Position numbers and translations under genes: made by a program. The notes under the pieces were generated by a model, which saw only the letters and a list, made by a program, of their open reading frames with translations, was not told the DNA's origin and did no database searches. Below, one piece after another: positions 1-5,109 of a stretch of DNA of 5,109 nucleotides (positions are counted from its first letter, which is position 1; each line of letters opens with the position of its first letter). Source of the stretch: an uncultured bacterium (GTDB taxonomy: Bacteria > Bacillota > Clostridia > Lachnospirales > Lachnospiraceae); assembly GCA_905214365.1 (NCBI GenBank), contig CAJMMH010000214.1, positions 1 to 5,109 of the forward strand, given 5' to 3'.

Positions 1-7
1 CCACCCA

Positions 8-36
8 CTGCTTATTGCTCTTCGCAATTGAAGCAG
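8..36. repeat. Small imperfect hairpin at the left edge
   Basis: CTGCTT (8-13) pairs with AAGCAG (31-36), and ATTGC (14-18) pairs with GCAAT (24-28), around a TCTTC loop with a two-base TG bulge on the right arm. That gives 11 base pairs. No T-run follows on either strand, so it is not a convincing intrinsic terminator. It may belong to the 3' end of a gene to the left of the window or be another small intergenic repeat; only one copy is visible here. Confidence 0.4.
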
Positions 37-247
37 GGGACTTCCTTGATTTGTTGAAATAAAACGATAAAAATAGAAAAATGATAAAAATAAAAATTAA
101 GTAAGAACAAACAGAGGCAGAATGGCAGCGGAGCAACCACGGCTTCTGTCTCTGTTTGGAAAAACGTTGCTGTTTGAGCGGGGCGCGGACAGTCATGTAA
201 AAACAGCCCGGAGCAGTTTTGCAGAACGAAGAGAGGAGCCTTCAATT
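37..247 (+). promoter_or_regulatory. AT-rich upstream region and leader of the phosphatase-like gene
   Basis: No convincing gene is seen here. Positions 50-105 are extremely A-rich and are the likely promoter area. TTGAAA at 54-59 resembles a -35 box, but no good -10 lies 16-18 bases downstream, so no exact promoter is claimed. Positions 122-247 are open in the frame of the downstream gene from an ATG at 122. The 42 extra residues do not resemble an alkaline-phosphatase-fold N terminus, and the ATG has only AGAGG four bases away. This stretch is more likely untranslated leader. GCTGTTT (169-175) and AAACAGC (201-207) could form a 7-bp stem. Confidence 0.35.
231..238 (+). promoter_or_regulatory. 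Ribosome binding site that sets the start at 248
   Basis: GAGAGGAG lies nine bases before the ATG at 248. It fits much better than the signal before the in-frame ATG at 122, and the protein from 248 starts directly with the first beta strand and metal-binding Asp expected of the family. This supports start 248. Confidence 0.75.
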
Positions 248-1576
248 ATGGAAAAGAAACGTATCATTGTGATTTCAGCGGATGCGATGGTTTGTGAGGA
301 TATTGACCGTCTGCGCCGCCTTCCGAATTTTCAGAAGTATCTGGCGGGAGGCTGCGAGGCAGTAAAGGGTATGCGGACAATTTATCCGTCAGTGACATAC
401 CCGGCACATATTTCAATGATTACCGGGTGCTGGCCGGGAACGCACGGTGTTACCTCCAATTTTTCATTTACCACGTCCAATAAGGATCAGAACTGGCTGT
501 GGTTTTCCGATTCCTATCAAGTAGAAGATATTTTTGAGGCGGCAAAAAAAGCGGGCTATCATACCGCGTCTGTATCCTGGCCTGGAACAGCTAAAAATCC
601 GTCCGTGGACTGGCTGATGGCGGAATACTGGATGCCGAATCCGGGCGATACGCTTCGCAGCAGCTTCCGGGATGCTGGTTCCAGTGAGGAAATGCTGGAT
701 CTGATTGAACGGAACGAATATCTGCTTGCAAAAGATTATAAAAAGGGCAGAAAGAAGTACTTCATGCAATGGCCGATGGTGGATGATTTCAACATCCATG
801 TGGCGTGTGATGTGATCCGGGAGCATGCGCCGGAGCTGCTGTTTGTCCATACCGGGACGTTTGACAGCTGGAGACATGCGCACGGCGTATTCAGCCCGTG
901 GACAGAGGATGCGGCATTCCGTCTGGATGGTTATATCGGGCAGCTGATGGACGCATGCCGGGAAGCAGGTGTGCTGGAGCAGACCAATCTGGTGCTGGTC
1001 AGCGATCATGGCCAGCGGGATATTCGCCGCGTCATCCGGCTGAATGTGCTGCTGGCAAATGCCGGCCTGCTGTCAGTGGATAAAGACGGAACTGTGACAG
1101 ACTGGGAAGCATTCGCGTTTTCCAATGCCATGTCTGCGCTGATTTATCTGAAGCATCCGGAGGATGAAAGACTGAAGCAGCGGGTGTATGACTGCCTGAG
1201 GGAGCTGCAGCAGGAAGGGGTATACGGCGTCGGCCAGGTCTTTACCGCGGAAGAGGCAAAGGAGCAGGAGCATCTGTGGGGAGGCTTTTCCTTTGTCGTA
1301 GAAAGCGATGGATATACCTCATTCAGCGACGTGGCTGCCCGCCCGCTGGTAGAGCAGTTTCATGCGGATGATTACCGGGCAGGACGCGCAACGCACGGCT
1401 ATCTGCCGGACTTTGGCCCGCAGCCGGTTTTTGTAGCAAAAGGACCGGATTTTTGCGAGCATACGCTGCTTGAGCGGGGACGTGTAATCGATGAAGCGCC
1501 GACCTACGCAAAACTGCTCGGCATAGAATTAAAAGAAGCGGATGGAAAAGCAATGGATGTGTTTCTTCAGCAGTAA
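248..1576 (+). CDS. Alkaline phosphatase superfamily phosphodiesterase/nucleotide pyrophosphatase-like protein
   Basis: A 442-residue protein of the alkaline phosphatase superfamily, closest to the type I phosphodiesterase/nucleotide pyrophosphatase (NPP) group, which hydrolyses phosphate mono- or diesters using two metal ions (usually zinc). The active-site residues are readable in order: Asp12 in ISADAM (metal ligand); Thr50 in YPSVTYPAH (nucleophile), followed by the typical ISMITG; Asp206 and His210 in FDSWRHAHG (metal ligands); Asp253-His254 in VSDHG; His383 in ATHGYLP. The set is complete, so the enzyme is probably active. There is no signal peptide or membrane segment, so it is likely cytoplasmic. 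The length is normal for compact bacterial members. The reading frame extends upstream to 122, but 248 is preferred for its ribosome binding site. It ends in tandem TAA TAG stops and its own terminator, so it is transcribed separately from the next genes. The substrate is not identifiable. Confidence 0.92.
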   Translation: MEKKRIIVISADAMVCEDIDRLRRLPNFQKYLAGGCEAVKGMRTIYPSVTYPAHISMITGCWPGTHGVTSNFSFTTSNKDQNWLWFSDSYQVEDIFEAAKKAGYHTASVSWPGTAKNPSVDWLMAEYWMPNPGDTLRSSFRDAGSSEEMLDLIERNEYLLAKDYKKGRKKYFMQWPMVDDFNIHVACDVIREHAPELLFVHTGTFDSWRHAHGVFSPWTEDAAFRLDGYIGQLMDACREAGVLEQTNLVLVSDHGQRDIRRVIRLNVLLANAGLLSVDKDGTVTDWEAFAFSNAMSALIYLKHPEDERLKQRVYDCLRELQQEGVYGVGQVFTAEEAKEQEHLWGGFSFVVESDGYTSFSDVAARPLVEQFHADDYRAGRATHGYLPDFGPQPVFVAKGPDFCEHTLLERGRVIDEAPTYAKLLGIELKEADGKAMDVFLQQ

Positions 1577-1607
1577 TAGGATCCAGAAAATTTATTGAGC
1601 CGATAAG

Positions 1608-1654
1608 TCCCTGACCGGATCGCGCAAAAGATACGCGCCGGACAGGGATTTTTT
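1608..1654 (+). terminator. Intrinsic terminator of the phosphatase-like gene
   Basis: TCCCTG, CCGG and CGCG (within 1608-1624) pair with CGCG, CCGG and CAGGGA (1634-1648). There is one A/A mismatch, a two-base AT bulge and a nine-base loop, giving 14 base pairs. Six T residues follow at once (1649-1654). It sits 32 bases after the stop codon and is a textbook Rho-independent terminator. Confidence 0.92.
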
Positions 1655-1656
1655 AT

Positions 1657-1685
1657 TTGACAGCGGATATGTTCTTGCCTATAAT
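1657..1685 (+). promoter_or_regulatory. Perfect-consensus sigma-A (sigma-70) promoter
   Basis: The -35 box TTGACA (1657-1662) and -10 box TATAAT (1680-1685) both match consensus exactly and are separated by 17 bases. Transcription should start near 1691-1693, leaving an untranslated leader of about 80 bases before the ATG at 1773. The -35 box begins two bases after the T-tract of the preceding terminator, so the two units are tightly packed. It is expected to drive the SGNH-GH43/MATE operon strongly. The spacer starts with GCGGATAT, so AGCGGATAT at 1662-1670 is a perfect inverted match to ATATCCGCT at 1741-1749 in the leader. Confidence 0.85.
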
Positions 1686-1699
1686 GAAACCGGAACGCA

Positions 1700-1755
1700 G
1701 CAGTTATTTGGTTATGAGCAAGCAACGAAGCGGATTGCGAATATCCGCTTGACTA
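1700..1755 (+). repeat. 56-base inverted repeat, copy 1, in the operon leader
   Basis: This stretch matches the reverse complement of 5041-5096 at 53 of 56 positions. It contains a hairpin: AAGCGGAT (1728-1735) pairs perfectly with ATCCGCTT (1743-1750). Inside, T1736 can pair with A1741 to close a GCGA tetraloop (1737-1740) of the GNRA type, with T1742 bulged. Copy 2 keeps the stem and tetraloop and changes the closing pair from U-A to U-G. It lies wholly in the 5' untranslated leader, between the predicted transcription start and the ribosome binding site at 1761. It could be a dispersed intergenic element, a leader RNA structure, or both. Confidence 0.85.
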
Positions 1756-1760
1756 TAATT

Positions 1761-1765
1761 GGAGG
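1761..1765 (+). promoter_or_regulatory. Ribosome binding site for the SGNH-GH43 gene
   Basis: GGAGG lies seven bases before the ATG at 1773. This fixes the start there rather than at the in-frame TTG at 1749, which falls inside the leader hairpin and has no ribosome binding site. The site lies six bases beyond the end of the 56-base repeat. Confidence 0.85.
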
Positions 1766-1772
1766 AAAAGTG

Positions 1773-3572
1773 ATGGAAGATCGTCCGTTGGAAACATTGA
1801 TCCGCGATGGCGGTATGATGAATATTTTCCGTACCATCGGCTGTATCGGAGACAGCCTCGCAAGCGGAGAGTTTGAGTATTATGATAATGGAAAGAAGGG
1901 CTACTGGGATTTTTATGAGTATTCCTGGGGGAAGCAGATTGAGCGTGCTTCCGGTATTTCCGTGACAAATTTTTCACGCGGCGGTATGACGGCATACCAT
2001 ATGTATCAGGATGCGGATGGGCATACCGGGCCGAACGCGGATATTGCACATCTGTTTGATCCGTTCAATCTGAAGCAGGGATATATCATTGCGTTGGGAG
2101 TAAATGATCTGAAAGGAAAGAATAACCTGAATGATCTGTACGGCGGCCAGGTCGGTTCTGCAAAAACAGATATCTGTCTGGAGGATTATACAAAAAATGC
2201 CGGAAGCTTTGTCGGCTGGTACGCGAAGATTATCCAGCGCCTGCAGAGCATGCAGCCGGACGCGAAGTTTTTCCTGATGACGATGCCGGATGAAGCGTGT
2301 GATAACTGGACGGAGCCTGCGCATGCAGAGGCGCTGCACGGAATTGCGGCCCGCCTGAAAAATTGCTATGTAATTGATCTGTTCCACGATGCGCCGAAGT
2401 ATGATGAGGAGTTCCGCCGCAATTATTTCTGCGGACATATGAACGCGATGGGATATCTGCTGACAGCCCATTACGTGATGACTTACATTGACTGGATTAT
2501 CCGCCATCATGTGCAGGAGTTCCGGTATGTGCAGTTTATCGGCAGTGATAAGATTCCATTTGAAAAAGCGCCGCGCGACAGCTTTGTGAACGGAAAGAAG
2601 GAAGAGTTTGTCCGTTGGTACGATACGGATGGTCATATCATCAACGCAAGCGACGGCGGTATGATTTATGTGGATGGCGTGTATCACTGGTACGGCATGG
2701 CGCTTCGCCGTCTCCCGAATAAGAAAAATGGAAAGGGCGGGCAGACAACGACAAAGGGCGTGGTCATGTATGCGTCAAAGGATCTGTATCACTGGGATTA
2801 TGAAGGCGTGATTCTGGCATGCAGCACCGATCCGGAGAACGAGCTGTACGGCCCGATGCGGTTTGAGCGCCCGAAGATCCTGCGCAATCCGAAGACCGGA
2901 AAATATGTACTTTGGTGCCATTATGTGAAATATCCGGGCGATCACGGCGATACGCCGGGAACGGCGGAAGCGGGCGTGGCTGTCTGTGATACCGTCAATG
3001 GAAGCTATCAGTGGCTTGGGACGACCAGACCGATTGATGATAAGGGACTTGTCCGTGACTGCACGGTATTCCAGGATCGTGACGGAAGCGGCTACTATAT
3101 TTATGACCGACAGGTTGAAAAGGACCGCTGCCTGCATATTGTAAAGCTGAGCGATGACTACCTGTCCATGACACAGGAATATCGCAGACTGGATGTCGCG
3201 TTCTGGCGCGAGGCGGCAACACTGGTTTACCGCGATGGCTGGTATTATATGATTACGTCGGATCTGACCTCCTGGGATTTCAATCAGGCAAAGTATTTTC
3301 GCGCAAAATCGGTTATGGGTCCGTGGGAGGACATGGGTGATCCGTGCATCGGCGATACCGATCATCAGACCTTCCATTCGCAGAGTACCTGGATCTTTAA
3401 GGTAGAAGGTTGTGACGATCTGTATATTCATATGGCAGAGCGCCACAATACGGCAAACTTTGAAGACTGCTCCTATATCTGGCTTCCGATCGACTTCCAT
3501 GAGGATCATACGCTGAGCCTGAGCTATCAGGAAAGCTGGAAGCTCCCGGAAGAGAAAAATATCCGTCAGTGA
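1773..3572 (+). CDS. Two-domain SGNH/GDSL hydrolase - glycoside hydrolase family 43-like protein
   Basis: A 599-residue protein with two catalytic domains. Residues about 20-245 form an SGNH-type esterase: block I GDS with Ser28 as nucleophile, block II Gly in SRGG (68-71), block III GVND (109-112) giving Asn111, and His222 in GHMNAMGY. The Asp normally three residues before this His is replaced by Phe219. Residues about 280-590 are a GH43-like five-bladed beta-propeller: GGMIYVDGVYHWYG (295-308), ERPKI (Glu365), RDCTVFQD (Asp429), REAATLVYRDG with Glu480 as likely general acid, and HSQST with Gln537. This pattern is closest to GH43 subfamily 24/34-like enzymes (exo-beta-1,3-galactanase and related). 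There is no signal peptide, so a cytoplasmic role in removing acyl groups and terminal sugars from imported oligosaccharides or glycosides is inferred. It is the first gene of an operon with the MATE pump. The domain assignments are secure; the substrate is not. Confidence 0.9.
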   Translation: MEDRPLETLIRDGGMMNIFRTIGCIGDSLASGEFEYYDNGKKGYWDFYEYSWGKQIERASGISVTNFSRGGMTAYHMYQDADGHTGPNADIAHLFDPFNLKQGYIIALGVNDLKGKNNLNDLYGGQVGSAKTDICLEDYTKNAGSFVGWYAKIIQRLQSMQPDAKFFLMTMPDEACDNWTEPAHAEALHGIAARLKNCYVIDLFHDAPKYDEEFRRNYFCGHMNAMGYLLTAHYVMTYIDWIIRHHVQEFRYVQFIGSDKIPFEKAPRDSFVNGKKEEFVRWYDTDGHIINASDGGMIYVDGVYHWYGMALRRLPNKKNGKGGQTTTKGVVMYASKDLYHWDYEGVILACSTDPENELYGPMRFERPKILRNPKTGKYVLWCHYVKYPGDHGDTPGTAEAGVAVCDTVNGSYQWLGTTRPIDDKGLVRDCTVFQDRDGSGYYIYDRQVEKDRCLHIVKLSDDYLSMTQEYRRLDVAFWREAATLVYRDGWYYMITSDLTSWDFNQAKYFRAKSVMGPWEDMGDPCIGDTDHQTFHSQSTWIFKVEGCDDLYIHMAERHNTANFEDCSYIWLPIDFHEDHTLSLSYQESWKLPEEKNIRQ

Positions 3573-3581
3573 GCCGGAAAT

Positions 3582-3588
3582 GGAGGGG
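3582..3588 (+). promoter_or_regulatory. Ribosome binding site pointing to a GTG start for the MATE gene
   Basis: GGAGGGG lies six bases before GTG at 3595 (eight bases counted from the GGAGG core). The alternative in-frame ATG at 3580 overlaps this site and has only a weak upstream match (GAGCCGG). The GTG is therefore the more likely start, although ATG 3580 cannot be excluded. Confidence 0.6.
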
Positions 3589-3594
3589 AAAATA

Positions 3595-4971
3595 GTGGCT
3601 GGCAGAGGAACAAAGGATATGACAAAAGGATCGCCGTTAAAGCTGATCCTTGGATTTGCGGTGCCGCTGTTGTGCGGGATGCTGTTTCAGCAGTTTTACA
3701 GCATGGTGGATACGATCATTGTCGGCAAACACATTGGCGTGGACGCGCTTGCGGGCGTTGGCTCAACGGGTTCGATTAACTTTATGATTATCGGATTCTG
3801 CAACGGCGTCTGCAGCGGATTCGCGATTCCGGTCGCGCAGGCATTCGGAGCCGGGGATACGAAAGCGATGCGGCGCTATGTAACAAACAGCGCGTGGATG
3901 GCGGGCGCGTTTGCCATTGTAATGACTGTAATTATCTGCGTCCTGTGCCGTCCGATTCTGCACTGGATGAATACGCCGGAGGATATTTTTGAACTGGCCT
4001 ATGACTACATTTTTGTAATCTTTCTCGGTATTCCGGCAACCTATCTTTATAATCTGCTTGCCGGAGTGATTCGTTCGCTCGGCGACAGCCGCACACCGGT
4101 TATTTTCCTGATTCTCGCGGCATGTCTGAATATTGTATTTGATATCATTTCCATTGATGTCCTGCATATGGGCGTTGCCGGAGCCGGATGGGCAACTGTG
4201 CTGTCGCAGCTGATTTCCGGCTTCTGCTGTCTGATTTTTATGATAAAGAAGCTGGAGGTGCTTCACCCGCAGAGCGGCGATTGGACGCCGGATGGCCGGA
4301 TTATGAAGAAGCTTTGCGGCATGGGAATCCCGATGGGACTGCAGTATTCCATTACGGCGATCGGAAGTGTAATCCTTCAGACCGCGGTAAATACACTGGG
4401 TTCGTCAGCGGTTGCGGCAATGACTGCGGCGGGACGTATTTCGGGCTTCAGCTGTTGCCCGTTTGACGCGCTTGGTTCGACAATGGCGACATATGCCGGT
4501 CAGAATATGGGAGCGAAGCGGATGGACCGTGTCCGCAAGGGACTGGTGCAGACAACGCTGCTCGGTTGCGTATACGCGATTGCGGCATTTCTGGTGCTCA
4601 GCATATGGGGAACACAGGTTGCGCTCCTGTTCCTGGATGCGGATGAGATTGAGATTCTGGGGCAGGTAAAGCAGTTTCTGATCATCAACAGCGCGTTTTA
4701 CATTCCGCTGTGCCTGGTCAACACCATCCGCTTTACCATCCAGGGACTGGGATATTCGGTGCTGGCGATTCTTGCAGGAGTCTGCGAGATGATCGGCCGC
4801 AGCGCAGTCGCGTTTATCCTGATTCCACTGTTTGGCTTTACCGGAGCCTGCTTTGCCAGCCCGGCGGCGTGGATTCTGGCGGATATATTCCTGATCACAG
4901 GATACCTGTACTGTGAACGGAAGCTGAAAGAACTGTTTTCCGGAGGCAGGATAACGAAGGAATGTTCCTGA
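3595..4971 (+). CDS. MATE family efflux transporter
   Basis: A 458-residue inner-membrane protein (463 if started at ATG 3580) of the multidrug and toxin extrusion family, which exports organic cations, drugs or metabolites in exchange for Na+ or H+. The N-terminal half opens with the family signature: KGSPLKLILGFAVPLLCGML (residues 11-30), FQQFYSMVDTIIVGKHIG (31-48), then VAQAFGAGD (80-88). The internal duplication is visible in the C-terminal half as ATYAGQNMGAKRMDRVRKG (298-316). About twelve hydrophobic segments fit the usual length of 440-470 residues. It follows the SGNH-GH43 gene by only 22 bases with no terminator or promoter between them, so the two are co-transcribed. The natural substrate is unknown. 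Linkage to a glycosidase/esterase suggests export of a product or aglycone, which is inference. No frameshift or missing block is seen. Confidence 0.93.
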   Translation: MAGRGTKDMTKGSPLKLILGFAVPLLCGMLFQQFYSMVDTIIVGKHIGVDALAGVGSTGSINFMIIGFCNGVCSGFAIPVAQAFGAGDTKAMRRYVTNSAWMAGAFAIVMTVIICVLCRPILHWMNTPEDIFELAYDYIFVIFLGIPATYLYNLLAGVIRSLGDSRTPVIFLILAACLNIVFDIISIDVLHMGVAGAGWATVLSQLISGFCCLIFMIKKLEVLHPQSGDWTPDGRIMKKLCGMGIPMGLQYSITAIGSVILQTAVNTLGSSAVAAMTAAGRISGFSCCPFDALGSTMATYAGQNMGAKRMDRVRKGLVQTTLLGCVYAIAAFLVLSIWGTQVALLFLDADEIEILGQVKQFLIINSAFYIPLCLVNTIRFTIQGLGYSVLAILAGVCEMIGRSAVAFILIPLFGFTGACFASPAAWILADIFLITGYLYCERKLKELFSGGRITKECS

Positions 4972-5016
4972 ATAGAGGCTGCGGTATTCTGAATGGAATT
5001 GACAGCAGTATGCGGG

Positions 5017-5039
5017 GGCGGCGGTTTATTACCGCCGCC
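5017..5039 (+). terminator. GC-rich hairpin after the MATE gene, possible terminator
   Basis: GGCGGCGGT (5017-5025) pairs perfectly with ACCGCCGCC (5031-5039) around a TTATT loop. This is a very stable 9-bp stem 45 bases after the stop codon. It is followed by TTAGTC rather than a T-run, so it is not a classical intrinsic terminator. It may be a Rho-linked or 3'-end-stabilising hairpin. It directly abuts repeat copy 2. Confidence 0.45.
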
Positions 5040-5040
5040 T

Positions 5041-5096
5041 TAGTCAAGCGGATACTCGCAATCCGCTTCGCTACTTGCTCATAACCAAATAACTGC
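5041..5096 (-). repeat. 56-base inverted repeat, copy 2, beyond the operon 3' end
   Basis: Read on the minus strand this equals copy 1 (1700-1755) except for three substitutions (C to T, A to G, A to G in copy 1 to copy 2 order). The hairpin arms AAGCGGAT (5046-5053) and ATCCGCTT (5061-5068) are unchanged. A second hairpin, AACTGC (5091-5096) with GCAGTT (5100-5105) around TTC, overlaps its outer end. Copy 1 lacks this second hairpin because its sequence before GCAGTT has diverged. The element may continue past the window edge. Confidence 0.85.
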
Positions 5097-5109
5097 TTCG
5101 CAGTTTATC

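Noticed and set aside
12..245. 77-codon minus-strand open frame
   Set aside because: It spans the AT-rich upstream region and the leader, looks like low-complexity hydrophobic sequence, has no recognised domain and no good ribosome binding site.
464..1009. 181-codon minus-strand open frame opposite the phosphatase-like gene
   Set aside because: Lies opposite the region encoding Asp206 and His210 and the intact + strand protein; no domain or start signal seen.
1749..1772. TTG 1749 as start of the SGNH-GH43 gene
   Set aside because: It falls in the leader hairpin and has no binding site, whereas ATG 1773 has GGAGG at seven bases.
1974..2687. 237-codon minus-strand open frame inside the SGNH-GH43 gene
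   Set aside because: It lies opposite a clearly conserved two-domain protein and its translation has no recognisable family; it is an antisense shadow.
2775..3509. 244-codon minus-strand open frame opposite the GH43 domain
   Set aside because: The + strand frame has all GH43 motifs; the antisense translation shows none and reflects codon bias of the real gene.
4999..5027. TTGACA at 4999-5004 as a -35 box after the MATE gene
   Set aside because: The sequence 17 bases downstream is the GC-rich hairpin, with nothing like TATAAT.
1700..5096. Insertion sequence or composite transposon bounded by the inverted repeats
   Set aside because: No transposase or recombinase is encoded between the repeats and no target-site duplication could be seen.
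1..5109. CRISPR array, defence system, tRNA or rRNA
   Set aside because: No regularly spaced repeats, no defence-related protein families and no cloverleaf or rRNA-like sequence were seen on either strand.

Overview
The window looks like chromosomal DNA of a Bacillota (Firmicutes) bacterium, probably a gut Clostridia/Lachnospiraceae-type organism. This is inferred from strong GGAGG-type ribosome binding sites, mid-range GC, consensus sigma-A promoter elements and the protein families present. All three supported genes lie on the + strand.

Layout. Positions 1-247 are an upstream region with a small hairpin, an AT-rich stretch and a leader. They precede a 442-residue alkaline-phosphatase-superfamily phosphodiesterase/phosphatase (248-1576). 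That gene ends in tandem stops and a strong intrinsic terminator (1608-1654). Immediately after the T-tract comes a perfect-consensus sigma-A promoter (TTGACA, 17-base spacer, TATAAT; 1657-1685). It drives a two-gene operon: a 599-residue fusion of an SGNH/GDSL hydrolase domain to a GH43-type five-bladed beta-propeller glycosidase domain (1773-3572), then a MATE-family multidrug/cation efflux transporter (3595-4971). A GC-rich hairpin follows the transporter at 5017-5039.

The most unusual structure is a 56-base repeat found twice in inverted orientation. Copy 1 (1700-1755) fills the operon's 5' untranslated leader and copy 2 (5041-5096) lies just past its 3' end; they match at 53 of 56 positions. 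The repeat carries an 8-bp stem capped by a GCGA (GNRA-type) tetraloop, so it may act as an RNA structure or be a small dispersed intergenic element. A transcript reading through the whole operon would have complementary 5' and 3' ends.

Function. The fusion enzyme has no visible signal peptide, so it probably acts in the cytoplasm on an imported, perhaps acylated, glycan fragment or glycoside. Its GH43 half resembles the exo-beta-1,3-galactanase/galactosidase-like branch of GH43. The MATE pump in the same operon may export a by-product or toxic aglycone, but this is inference. The phosphatase-like gene is a separate transcription unit and its substrate cannot be read from the sequence. No known defence system, CRISPR array, tRNA, rRNA or transposase was seen.
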